In this document: in pieces, positions 1 through 7,735 of the stretch
Layout of the letters: every line of letters begins with the position of its first letter
Position numbering within the stretch: position 1 is the first letter of the stretch
Assembly (NCBI GenBank): GCA_033813475.1
Contig: JAPXRP010000060.1
Location: 1 to 20,411, forward strand
DNA from: JAAYBR01 sp033813475
Lineage (GTDB): Bacteria > Hydrogenedentota > Hydrogenedentia > Hydrogenedentales > CAITNO01
Length of the DNA: 20,411 nucleotides
Direction of reading: 5' to 3'
Notes under the pieces: generated by a model
What the model was told of the DNA's origin: nothing
Database searches by the model: none
Seen by the model: only the letters and a program-made list of their open reading frames with translations
Position numbers and translations under genes: made by a program

Positions 1-40
1 TGTGCCGTCGTCGGCAGCGTCAGATGTGTATAAGAGACAG
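1..40 (+). other. Nextera sequencing adapter at contig end
   Basis: Bases 8-40 match the 33-nt Illumina Nextera read-1 adapter, ending with the 19-bp transposon mosaic end AGATGTGTATAAGAGACAG at 22-40. Bases 1-7 are unexplained and probably also not genomic. Translating through it in the frame of the first gene gives the artefact peptide SSAASDVYKRQ. No biological meaning should be attached to bases 1-40. Genomic sequence starts at about 41. Confidence 0.97.
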
Positions 41-138
41 CCCCCATTCGCGGCAGCCCCGGAGGGCGGGGATACCAGCCGCCCAAAAACGGCCTCTGTG
101 ACAAGCCGTCTCTCACCGGAGAAGACCCGGAAGGCGGG

Positions 139-158
139 GGTGCCAAGTCCCGGGCACC
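139..158. repeat. Short hairpin GGTGCC/GGCACC
   Basis: GGTGCC (139-144) and GGCACC (153-158) pair perfectly across an 8-nt loop. Flanking G-runs and C-runs (136-140 and 160-165) could extend the stem. It lies between the contig edge and the promoter of the DUF1080 gene. It may be part of an interspersed repeat, but a single copy here cannot show that. Confidence 0.35.
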
Positions 159-190
159 GTCCCCCGACAGGGCATAGTGTAGCGCGGGAT

Positions 191-209
191 GTTTCCGAAA
201 AACGGAAAC
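191..209. repeat. Perfect hairpin GTTTCCG-AAAAA-CGGAAAC
   Basis: A 7-bp perfect stem (191-197 with 203-209) closes an A5 loop. A CTTTTT tract follows at 219-224, about 10 nt downstream, so a weak plus-strand terminator for a gene off the left edge is possible. The gap is too long for a classic intrinsic terminator. Confidence 0.4.
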
Positions 210-331
210 TTCGGGGGCTTTTTCACGCGCCCCGGCGCGGGGTGCGGCGGGGCACACCCGCCCGCGCCTGTCGGTGCCCGTCCGCCGCGCTGATCGCCGG
301 ACAAGATGTTGTGGGAACCGAAGCCGGGGCG

Positions 332-375
332 GGAACGAGGTTGCTTCAGGCGCTGCGCGCCTTCGCAATGACGCG
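332..375. repeat. REP-like palindromic element
   Basis: The segment GAGGTTGCTTCAGGCGC, then TGC, then GCGCCTTCGCAATGACG folds into a stem: GGCGC (349-353) with GCGCC (357-361), and TTGC (341-344) with GCAA (365-368). From memory, the pattern TTGCTTC...CGCAATGACG is common in intergenic extragenic-palindrome repeats of many bacterial genomes. Only one copy is present in this window, so assignment to a dispersed family is inference. It sits about 60 bp upstream of a promoter. Confidence 0.45.
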
Positions 376-412
376 TGTCGCCACGGTCCTTGCGGGGAGG
401 CCACCCCGCCGC

Positions 413-441
413 TTGACGCGGGGGCGCGGCGGGGGTAGAAT
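413..441 (+). promoter_or_regulatory. Sigma-70 promoter of the DUF1080 gene
   Basis: TTGACG (413-418), a 17-nt spacer and TAGAAT (436-441) match the vegetative consensus at five of six bases in each box with optimal spacing. Transcription would start near 448, giving a leader of about 94 nt before the ATG at 542. An in-frame ATG at 449 lies almost at the predicted start site. The signal peptide and ribosome-binding site favour 542 for translation. Confidence 0.7.
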
Positions 442-541
442 CAGCGGGATGTCGCGGGCGGGGGCGTGTGCATGCCCCCGCCGCAGAAACAGGGCTGTGA
501 CCAGGCATCCCGCGCGGGGCGCGGGACGGGAGACTCCGAAA

Positions 542-1426
542 ATGACTTCCAAGCGTTTTTCCGGGATGTGGGTGCTGGCGCTGGCCGGGGCGGCCGCGCT
601 GGGGATGGTGTGCGGGCGCGCGCAGGCGCAGTTCGACACGCCGGTGGAGAAGAAATGGACGGTGCAGGAGAAGGACGACAAGGGCGAGGTGAAGGACGTG
701 CTCTACATGTCGCTGGACGGCGTGCTGGTGCATGAGACGGACCCGGCAAAGGCGCCGCAGCCGCGCGTGGTGACGCCGGGCACGGCGAGCACGCAGGACC
801 GGGCCGGCACCGCGCCGTCGGACGCCGTGGTGCTGTTTGACGGGAAGGACCTGTCCAACTGGTCGGCGGACGACGGGAAGAAGACGAAGTGGGTGGTGGA
901 GGACGGCGCCATGCTGCCCACCAAGGACTCCGGCATGATCCGCAGCAAGGGCGAGTACGGCTCCTGCCAGCTCCATGTGGAGTTCCAGACGCCCACGCCC
1001 GTCGAGGGCGAGGGCCAGGGCCGCGGCAACAGCGGCGTATTCCTCATGGGCCAGTACGAGGTGCAGGTGCTGGACAACTACGAAAACACCACCTACCCCG
1101 ACGGCCAGGCCGGCGCGCTCTACGGCCGCAAGCCCCCGCTCGTCAACGCCTGCCGCAAGCCCGGCGAGTGGCAGTGCTATGACATCATCTTCCACCGCCC
1201 GGTCTTCGACGAGAACGGCAAGGTGGTCAAGCGCGCCACCTTCACGGTGCTCCACAACGGCGTCCTGATCCAGGACCACTACGACCTGTCCGGCGGCAAC
1301 GGCTGGCTCGGCCCCCACGCCGTGACAGACTACGTCGCCCACGGCGACAAGGGCCCGATCATGCTCCAGGACCACGGCAACCCGGTCCGCTTCCGCAACA
1401 TCTGGCTGCGCGAGCTCGAGGACTAG
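542..1426 (+). CDS. Secreted DUF1080 (3-keto-disaccharide hydrolase-like) protein
   Basis: The 294-residue protein starts with a classical Sec signal peptide: MTSKRFSG, a hydrophobic core of about 15 residues (10-24), and an AQA site before Gln30. A linker of about 60 residues follows, then a DUF1080 domain from about residue 92 (VVLFDGKDLSNW) to the C-terminus. The family hallmark NSGVFLMGQYEVQVLDNY is intact. DUF1080 proteins have a concanavalin-like jelly-roll fold, and some are reported to hydrolyse 3-keto-glycosides; the substrate here is unknown. The start at 542 is chosen because GGGAG (528-532) sits 9 nt upstream and the signal peptide begins there. The gene has its own promoter (413-441) and ends at a strong terminator. 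It converges with a Gfo/Idh/MocA-type gene, a family also linked to oxidised sugars. Confidence 0.92.
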   Translation: MTSKRFSGMWVLALAGAAALGMVCGRAQAQFDTPVEKKWTVQEKDDKGEVKDVLYMSLDGVLVHETDPAKAPQPRVVTPGTASTQDRAGTAPSDAVVLFDGKDLSNWSADDGKKTKWVVEDGAMLPTKDSGMIRSKGEYGSCQLHVEFQTPTPVEGEGQGRGNSGVFLMGQYEVQVLDNYENTTYPDGQAGALYGRKPPLVNACRKPGEWQCYDIIFHRPVFDENGKVVKRATFTVLHNGVLIQDHYDLSGGNGWLGPHAVTDYVAHGDKGPIMLQDHGNPVRFRNIWLRELED

Positions 1427-1443
1427 GGCGGGAAAGAAAGCGC

Positions 1444-1485
1444 CGCGGCCGCCCCGGTTTCCCGGGGCGGCCGCGCGTCTTTTTT
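1444..1485 (+). terminator. Strong intrinsic terminator
   Basis: A perfect 14-bp GC stem (1444-1457 with 1462-1475) closes a TTTC loop and is followed by CGTC-type sequence and six T residues (1480-1485). It ends transcription of the DUF1080 gene. On the minus strand the same stem is followed after a few bases by CTTTCTTT, so it may also serve the convergent oxidoreductase gene. Confidence 0.92.
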
Positions 1486-1495
1486 CCGGCCCGCT

Positions 1496-2695
1496 TTAGA
1501 GGCTGTACTGCGGAATCTTCATCCACTCGCCGTCCTTGAGGGCGGACTGGTGGGCGATGATGCCCGCGACGGTCATGTTGAGGGACACGGCGATGTCCAC
1601 CAGGGGCTTGCGGTCCTGCAGGATGGCCGTGACGAACTCATTGCAGAGGTTGCCGTGGGAGCCGCCGTGGCCGCCGCCGTCCATGCCGGGGGGCAGCGCG
1701 GGCTTCTTGAGGTCAATCTTGGACACGTCCGCGACGCCGTCATAAACCACGCCGCTGACGGCCCCCCTGCTGCCGCGGACGCGGCCCATCTCGCCGTGGT
1801 GGCCGGGGGTGTCCCAGCTTACGGCCATGCGGGCCGTGCCGCCGTCGCTGGTCTTGAAGAGGGCGATCTCGGTGCCGAAGGGGTTCTGGTAGGGGTTGTT
1901 TTCGGGCTGAAAGTCCCTGATGACGCTCTTCGTGCCGACGCAGGAGACCTCGGTGAACTGGCCGTTGGCGATGCAGGAGTAGAAGCCGTTGGAGTGGGTG
2001 GGGTACCACTGGGGCGGCAGGCCGACGCGCCAGCCCTTGTACGAGTCAATGGGCGTGTCCATGTAGTGGTAGTACTCGCCCTCGGTGTAGAGGATGTCAC
2101 CCAGGGCGCCCGCCGCGTGCAGCACGCGCATGGCGTGGCACTCGTCGCGGTAGGCGCTGGTCTCGAACATCATGTACTTCAGGCCCGTGGACTTCACGGT
2201 CTCCAGCACGGCCTCGCCCTCCTCCACGGAGCCGAAGGTGGCGGGCACGGCGGTCGCCGCGTGCTTGCCGTGTTTCATCGCCTCGATGCAGTGGCGCGCG
2301 TGGCTCGGCGCGTCCGTGGCGACGAAGACCGCCTCCAGTTTCGGGTCCTTCACCATCTCCTCCAGGGAGGGGTAGGTGACGGGGCACCGGCAGACCTTCG
2401 CCAGCTCGGCGCAGCGCCCGGGGTCGAGGTCCGTGACGGCGGCCACCTCCACGTTGGGGTGGTCCTGGAACCCGAAGGCCGCGCCGAACTTGCACACCCC
2501 GTAGCCCGCGATGCCGACGCGCAGTTTGCGGTCGGACACGGGCGTCCACACCGCGCTGTCCGCGCGGGCGCCGCCGGTGTCCTCGAAGCCCTGGATGGGC
2601 GCGCCGTCCGCGGCGAACGCGCCGCGCGCCATGGCGGCGCCGGCCGCCCAGGCGGAAACCTTCAGAAAAGACCTGCGTGAGAATCCTCCGCTCAT
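1496..2695 (-). CDS. Tat-exported Gfo/Idh/MocA-family oxidoreductase
   Basis: The 399-residue protein begins with a twin-arginine signal: SRRSFLK at residues 6-12, then an alanine-rich hydrophobic stretch ending near AFA-ADG. The NAD(P)-binding Rossmann domain starts at about residue 52 (LRVGIAGYGVCKFG). AVTDLDPGRC gives the acidic end of strand 2, and EAVFVATDAPSHARHCIEAMKHGKHAATAVP is the region holding the lysine-type catalytic motif EKP in relatives; here that position reads AVP, so the canonical lysine appears absent. The family oxidises or reduces sugars and related polyols. Exported members usually carry tightly bound cofactor loaded before export. AAGGAG (2704-2709 on the plus strand, read in reverse) sits 8 nt from this start. 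A TAGAAT -10 box lies upstream. It converges with the DUF1080 gene. Confidence 0.9.
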   Translation of the reverse strand: MSGGFSRRSFLKVSAWAAGAAMARGAFAADGAPIQGFEDTGGARADSAVWTPVSDRKLRVGIAGYGVCKFGAAFGFQDHPNVEVAAVTDLDPGRCAELAKVCRCPVTYPSLEEMVKDPKLEAVFVATDAPSHARHCIEAMKHGKHAATAVPATFGSVEEGEAVLETVKSTGLKYMMFETSAYRDECHAMRVLHAAGALGDILYTEGEYYHYMDTPIDSYKGWRVGLPPQWYPTHSNGFYSCIANGQFTEVSCVGTKSVIRDFQPENNPYQNPFGTEIALFKTSDGGTARMAVSWDTPGHHGEMGRVRGSRGAVSGVVYDGVADVSKIDLKKPALPPGMDGGGHGGSHGNLCNEFVTAILQDRKPLVDIAVSLNMTVAGIIAHQSALKDGEWMKIPQYSL

Positions 2696-2727
2696 GGCAT
2701 CTGCTCCTTGGTTTAATGACCCGCGCC

Positions 2728-2733
2728 ATTCTA
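2728..2733 (-). promoter_or_regulatory. -10 box (TAGAAT) of the Tat oxidoreductase gene
   Basis: Read on the minus strand, TAGAAT (2733 down to 2728) matches five of six consensus bases. Initiation would fall near 2721, about 26 nt before the start codon. No good -35 box is seen at the expected distance. The same hexamer occurs in the promoter at 436-441 and upstream of the GT-C gene. Confidence 0.45.
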
Positions 2734-2803
2734 GCGCACGCCGCGGCCGGGGCGCCAGCGTTTTCCGGGAGGGACGGCATCGTGGGTCGCGGCGGCGCCT
2801 TCC

Positions 2804-2925
2804 TTTGGAGTGCGGCGGCAACGACGCCGCCTTGGTTTTCCGGGAAAGAACCGCCGGGAGGCGTGGCGGGATTCGTCGCCTGGGAAAGCGGTGTCGCCGC
2901 TGCGCTCTGCCACCGCACTCCACAT
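2804..2925. repeat. Inverted pair of an interspersed palindromic repeat
   Basis: The left arm at 2804-2831 begins TTTGGAGTGCGGCGGCA. The right arm, read on the minus strand from 2924, begins TGTGGAGTGCGGTGGCA. The two arms face each other across about 50 bp, each followed by GC-rich sequence ending in CCGCC or CCGCTTTC. This is the layout of paired REP/BIME-type elements. I recall similar GGAGTGCGG...CCGCTTT repeats in Verrucomicrobia-like genomes, but a genome-wide count is required. The 2696-3074 gap between divergent genes otherwise holds only the two promoters; no protein is supported. Confidence 0.6.
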
Positions 2926-2999
2926 GACAGCCGGGGCTGCCAAGAACGTGCCGAGGTCGCCGGAGCGGCCGCGCCGATCCCGTCCGGCCATCGGGCGCG

Positions 3000-3029
3000 T
3001 TGGTTTCGCGCGCGGACTCCGGGTAAAAT
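3000..3029 (+). promoter_or_regulatory. Probable promoter of the GT-B-like/ZIP operon
   Basis: TAAAAT (3024-3029, five of six) is preceded at 18 nt by TTGGTT (3000-3005), a weak -35. Initiation near 3036 would leave a leader of about 39 nt containing the AGGAGGT ribosome-binding site at 3063-3069. Confidence 0.45.
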
Positions 3030-3074
3030 GGGCGCAGGGTTGGATGGCTGGCATACGAGCGCAGGAGGTGCCCC

Positions 3075-4523
3075 ATGGCGGACGGCGGAACGGTGCGGGT
3101 GTTTGGGAATGTCATCGGGGCGCGGCGCGTGCGGCAGGGGGAGCGGCTCCGGGCGCGTCTCGCGCGGCGGTTCCGCCATGAGGAGGGGCGCCAGTATCCC
3201 CTGGCGGTCGAGGACAACCCGGTCATCGGCCCCTACCTGGGGCTGAAGACCGTGGTGTCGCGGCCGGGCGGCCCCGCGCCGGACTATGAGAACGGCGTGT
3301 TCATCGGCACGATCCGCATGGGCTACGGCCACTACCGCATCGGCCTCGCGCTGGCGTCGGCGGCGGCCTCCATGGGCCTGACCCCCCACTGGTTCGACCT
3401 GCTCAACTTTGACTCGACGGGGGCGAAGGTCATCCGCGAGATGGACAAGTGGTACTCCCTCGGCTCGCGGATCAGCCAGAAGTCGCGGGCCTTCAACCGC
3501 CTCGTGTGGGACCCGCTCATGGGCAGGTGGTACCGGCGGCTGGAGAAGAACTACCCGGTCATGGAGCTGTGCGGGCTCTTCTCCGACGTCTACGGCGACC
3601 TCCCGCCGGACACGCCCTTCCTCGCCACGCACCCCTTCACGGCCCACGCCGCCGTCAAGGCGGGGCTGCGCCGCGTGGTGAACGTCATTCCCGACAACTG
3701 CCCCCTGGGATTCCACCTGGCCCCCGGCGCGCTCCAGACGGTGCAGACGCCCTCGGCCTATTTCGGCTTCCGCACCCTGCGCGGCATGGGAAGCCGGGGC
3801 GAAATCCCCTGCGGCGTGCCCGCGTCGCACCTGCGCATGGCCGGGCACTATGTGGACCACGAGCTGGCGGCGAACATTGAGACGGACTGCGGCGCGCGGC
3901 TGGCGCGGCTGGAGGCGCGCGCGCCCCGGCGCTTCCTGCTGTCGGTGGGCGGCGCGGGGGCCCAGGCCCCGCTGGTGGCCGCCGTCCTGCGCCACCTGCT
4001 CCCCCGCCTGCGCGAGAAGTCCGTCGCGCTGTTCCTGAATTTCGGCGACCACGCGGACATCGAGGCGCGGGTCATGCGGGCGGCGCCCGGCGCGGCGGAG
4101 ATTGCGGTGCGCCACACGGACTGGAACGGGACGGCGCGCTTCGCCGAGGACGCGCTGGAGGGGGAGGCCGCGGGCCTGCACACCTTCCTGCACCGGGACA
4201 TCTACGCGGCGGTCCACACCACCAACCTGCTCATGCGTGCCGGCGACGTCCTGATGACCAAGCCGAGCGAGCTGGCCTATTATCCCATCCCCACGCTGTT
4301 TCTGGAGCGGGTGGGCGGCCACGAGGCCTGGGGCGCGATCCGCGGCGCGGAGCTGGGCGCGGGGTCGCAGGAGTGCGCGGGCACGGCCGAGACCCTCCAG
4401 GCGCTCGACCTGCTCCTCGGCGGCGGCGACCTGCTGGCGCTCTGGTGCGACAGCATCCTGCGGCAGGACCGCGCGGGGGTGTACCACGGCGCGTACCGCG
4501 CCGTGGAATGGGCAACCGAATAA
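3075..4523 (+). CDS. GT-B-like protein, family not recognised
   Basis: The 482-residue protein has no signal peptide or clear membrane segment. Residues 74-95 (GVFIGTIRMGYGHYRIGLALAS) look like the first strand and glycine-rich G-x-G-H loop of GT-B glycosyltransferases such as MurG or MGDG synthase. The central part (PDTPFLATHPFTAHAAVKAGLRRVVNVIPDNCP) fits the inter-domain region where such enzymes often say that a partner site is 'out there'. The second half contains a strand-loop ARRFLLSVGGAGAQ, again GT-B-like, and later MTKPSELAYYPIP, comparable to the donor-binding loop near the C-terminus. Function as a glycosyltransferase or sugar-binding relative is inference. AGGAGGT (3063-3069) is 5 nt from the ATG. 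The ZIP transporter follows after 10 nt, so the two are very likely cotranscribed. The acceptor and donor cannot be stated. Confidence 0.75.
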   Translation: MADGGTVRVFGNVIGARRVRQGERLRARLARRFRHEEGRQYPLAVEDNPVIGPYLGLKTVVSRPGGPAPDYENGVFIGTIRMGYGHYRIGLALASAAASMGLTPHWFDLLNFDSTGAKVIREMDKWYSLGSRISQKSRAFNRLVWDPLMGRWYRRLEKNYPVMELCGLFSDVYGDLPPDTPFLATHPFTAHAAVKAGLRRVVNVIPDNCPLGFHLAPGALQTVQTPSAYFGFRTLRGMGSRGEIPCGVPASHLRMAGHYVDHELAANIETDCGARLARLEARAPRRFLLSVGGAGAQAPLVAAVLRHLLPRLREKSVALFLNFGDHADIEARVMRAAPGAAEIAVRHTDWNGTARFAEDALEGEAAGLHTFLHRDIYAAVHTTNLLMRAGDVLMTKPSELAYYPIPTLFLERVGGHEAWGAIRGAELGAGSQECAGTAETLQALDLLLGGGDLLALWCDSILRQDRAGVYHGAYRAVEWATE

Positions 4524-4533
4524 GGAGCCGGGC

Positions 4534-5340
4534 ATGGACTTTCTGGCAGGACTGCACCCGGTCATGCAGGCGTTTCTCGCCGGCATGTTCACCTTCGGCA
4601 TGACCGCGCTGGGCGCGCTGCCCGTCTTCTTCACCCGCGAGGTCAACCGCAACTTCCTCGACGGGTGCCTGGGCGCGGCGGCGGGCGTCATGATCGCCGC
4701 CAGCTTCTGGTCGCTCCTGGCCCCGGCCATCGAGATGAGCGAGGCCATGGGCGGCGTCCCCTGGCTGCCCGCCGTCATCGGATTCCTCGCCGGGGGCTTC
4801 GCGCTCCTCCTCATTGACAAGATTCTCCCCCACCTGCACCCCGACCGCAAGAAGGGGGAGGAGGAGGGCATCCCCACCTCCTGGCGGCGCAGCACCCTGC
4901 TCATGTTCGCCATGACCCTGCACAACGTTCCCGAGGGGCTCGCCGTCGGCGTGGCCTTCGGCGCCGCCGCCAGCGGCATGACCGGGGCCACCGTTTCGGG
5001 CGCCCTCGCCCTCGCCCTCGGCATCGGCCTCCAGAATTTCCCCGAGGGCGCCGCCGTCTCCCTGCCCATGCGCCGCGAGGGCCTCTCCGCCTGGCGCTGC
5101 GCCGCCTACGGCGCCGCCTCCGGCGCCGTCGAGCCCCTGGCCGCCGTCGCGGGCGCGGCCCTCGTCCTCCTCATGCAGCCCATCCTCCCCTACGCCCTCG
5201 CCTTCGCCGCCGGCGCCATGATCTTCGTCGTCGCCGAGGAGCTCATCCCCGAGTCCCAGCGCAACGGCACCGACGTCCCCACCATCGGCCTCCTCGGCGG
5301 CTTCGCCCTCATGATGCTCCTCGACGTGGCGCTGGGGTGA
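4534..5340 (+). CDS. ZIP-family divalent metal transporter
   Basis: The 268-residue polytopic protein has about eight hydrophobic segments. The ZIP metal-pathway motifs are visible: HNVPEG at 130-135 (TM4) and QNFPEG at 167-172 (TM5), with EELIPE at 235-240 in a later helix. In the second motif Gln replaces the more usual His, as in several GufA-type bacterial members. A short charged cytoplasmic loop with His residues (HLHPDRKKGEEEG, 100-112) follows TM3. The family moves Zn2+, Fe2+ or Mn2+ into the cytoplasm; the metal here is unknown. The ribosome-binding site AAGGAG (4522-4527) overlaps the stop codon of the preceding gene, implying one transcript and possibly translational coupling. Confidence 0.9.
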   Translation: MDFLAGLHPVMQAFLAGMFTFGMTALGALPVFFTREVNRNFLDGCLGAAAGVMIAASFWSLLAPAIEMSEAMGGVPWLPAVIGFLAGGFALLLIDKILPHLHPDRKKGEEEGIPTSWRRSTLLMFAMTLHNVPEGLAVGVAFGAAASGMTGATVSGALALALGIGLQNFPEGAAVSLPMRREGLSAWRCAAYGAASGAVEPLAAVAGAALVLLMQPILPYALAFAAGAMIFVVAEELIPESQRNGTDVPTIGLLGGFALMMLLDVALG

Positions 5341-5341
5341 G

Positions 5342-5380
5342 GTCCGACGGGTCCGACCTGTCCGACTTGTCCGAATGGTC
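5342..5380. repeat. 9-bp tandem repeat GTCCGACnn
   Basis: GTCCGAC occurs at 5342, 5351 and 5360, GTCCGAA at 5369 and a decayed GTCTG at 5378, all in exact 9-bp register. The array begins 2 bp after the stop codon of the ZIP gene and ends before the promoter of the sigma-54 activator gene. It is outside any coding frame. Confidence 0.8.
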
Positions 5381-5395
5381 TGCCCCCCCCTTTGG

Positions 5396-5442
5396 TTGAC
5401 ATGCGCCCCTCTCTGGGCATACCATTCCTACGGTTTGGTATG
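5396..5442 (+). promoter_or_regulatory. Promoter with inverted repeat ahead of the NifA-type gene
   Basis: TTGACA (5396-5401, six of six) is followed after 18 nt by TACCAT (5420-5425, four of six). CATACCA (5418-5424) and TGGTATG (5436-5442) form a perfect 7-bp inverted repeat with an 11-nt spacer that covers the -10 box and start region. The arrangement fits an operator that blocks RNA polymerase; autoregulation is possible but unproven. The start codon lies about 58 nt downstream of the predicted start site. Confidence 0.5.
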
Positions 5443-5489
5443 TCCGTCCGTTCCGTAACTTTCCGCGCGCAACCCGGGAGAGGGGACGC

Positions 5490-7043
<1,554 letters not shown>

Positions 7044-7069
7044 GGGCGGCGGAGGCCAGGGAGAGCGAC

Positions 7070-7432
7070 ATGGATGAGCCGAAGGACCCCGGTGAATACG
7101 GCAGGGAGTACGGCGAGGAAAAGTTCTGGGACAAGGCGCGGTCGTCGTTCCAGCAGGCGGGGGAGCGGGTGCTGGAGCTGGCCCTCCAGCTCTTCTTCGC
7201 CGCCCGCGACGAGAAGACCCCCGGCTGGGCGCGCACGGTGATCTACGGCGCCCTGGGCTACTTCATCGTGCCCACGGACGCCGTGCCCGACTTCCTCCCC
7301 GTCACGGGCTTCATGGACGACCTGGGCGTGCTCACCGCGGCGCTGGCCGCCGTGGCCTTCTCCGTGACGGAGGAGCACCGGACGCGGGCGCGGGAGTTTG
7401 TGCGCAAGCTCAAGGAGCGCGCGGGCGCCTGA
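7070..7432 (+). CDS. YkvA-like DUF1232 small membrane protein
   Basis: The 120-residue protein has a charged N-terminal third and a DUF1232 core from about residue 50: WARTVIYGALGYFIVPTDAVPDFLPVTGFMDDLGVL. The family signature of a hydrophobic helix, then P-x-D-x-(I/V)-P-D and G-(F/Y)-x-D-D, is complete. One membrane-inserted hairpin is likely, and the C-terminus is basic and cytoplasmic. The biochemical role of the family is unknown. GGGAG lies about 10 nt upstream of the ATG, and the gene is 26 nt behind the sigma-54 activator, so they probably share a transcript. Confidence 0.88.
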   Translation: MDEPKDPGEYGREYGEEKFWDKARSSFQQAGERVLELALQLFFAARDEKTPGWARTVIYGALGYFIVPTDAVPDFLPVTGFMDDLGVLTAALAAVAFSVTEEHRTRAREFVRKLKERAGA

Positions 7433-7446
7433 CCGGCCCCGGCGCA

Positions 7447-7488
7447 AAAGAAAGGCCGGGACGGATCCCGGTGGAATCCGCCCCGGCC
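7447..7488 (-). terminator. Intrinsic terminator of the hisI-rpmG transcript
   Basis: A 13-bp stem with one mismatch (7454-7466 with 7476-7488) closes a 9-nt loop. Read on the minus strand it is followed immediately by TTTCTTTT, the U-tract of an intrinsic terminator. It lies between the convergent DUF1232 and rpmG genes and could also attenuate plus-strand readthrough, although no T-run follows on that side. Confidence 0.85.
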
Positions 7489-7519
7489 CCCAATACGGGG
7501 TCACCAAAAAGGGGAAAAC

Positions 7520-7693
7520 CTACTTCTTCTCGCGGTGCACCGTCACCTTGCGCAGGGTCGGGTTGAACTTTTTCAGCTCCATCCGCTCGGGGTTGTTCCG
7601 CTTGTTCTTCTGCGTCATGTAACGGGAGGTGCCCGGCGCCTCGGTGCACTCCAGGATCACATACTCCCTGTTGCCTTTGCTCTTCGCTGCCAT
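7520..7693 (-). CDS. rpmG: 50S ribosomal protein L33, zinc-free type
   Basis: This 57-residue gene is easily missed because of its length. The sequence MAAKSKGNREYVILEC followed by TQKNKRNNPERMELKKFNP is unmistakable L33. L33 binds the 50S subunit near the E site. Zinc-binding L33 carries two CxxC pairs. Here only Cys16 remains and the second pair is replaced (FNPTLRK), so this is the C-minus form that does not need zinc. AAGGAG (plus-strand 7703-7708, read in reverse) is 9 nt from the start. The gene lies 42 nt downstream of hisI on the same strand and is followed by an intrinsic terminator, so the two are probably cotranscribed. Confidence 0.95.
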   Translation of the reverse strand: MAAKSKGNREYVILECTEAPGTSRYMTQKNKRNNPERMELKKFNPTLRKVTVHREKK

Positions 7694-7735
7694 CGCTTGC
7701 TGCTCCTTGTGCTCTCCGGCCCCGGGGGGCCGCGT

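Larger units (their letters stand above)
41..541. other. Gene-free stretch upstream of the DUF1080 gene
   Basis: I recognise no protein in about 500 bases. One frame stays open from the left edge into the DUF1080 gene, but its translation is low-complexity R/P/G-rich sequence typical of GC-rich shadow frames. The stretch holds a hairpin at 139-158, a second at 191-209, a REP-like palindrome at 341-368 and a promoter at 413-441. Bases 61-82 and 128-150 look like diverged direct copies of one motif (GGCGGGGATACCAG versus GGCGGGGGTGCCAAG). The end of a gene lost beyond the contig edge cannot be excluded. Confidence 0.6.

Noticed and set aside
2..541. N-terminal extension of the DUF1080 gene to base 2
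   Set aside because: The first 40 bases are adapter, the extension is low-complexity, and a signal peptide with a ribosome-binding site begins at 542.
449..541. Leaderless start at ATG 449 for the DUF1080 gene
   Set aside because: It lies at the predicted transcript start, but the added residues are Arg/Cys-rich and would bury the signal peptide; GGGAG precedes the ATG at 542.
2097..5069. Long minus-strand open frame of 990 codons
   Set aside because: It covers known genes on both strands in other frames and has Arg/Pro/Ala-rich translation without any recognisable domain; it is a high-GC shadow.
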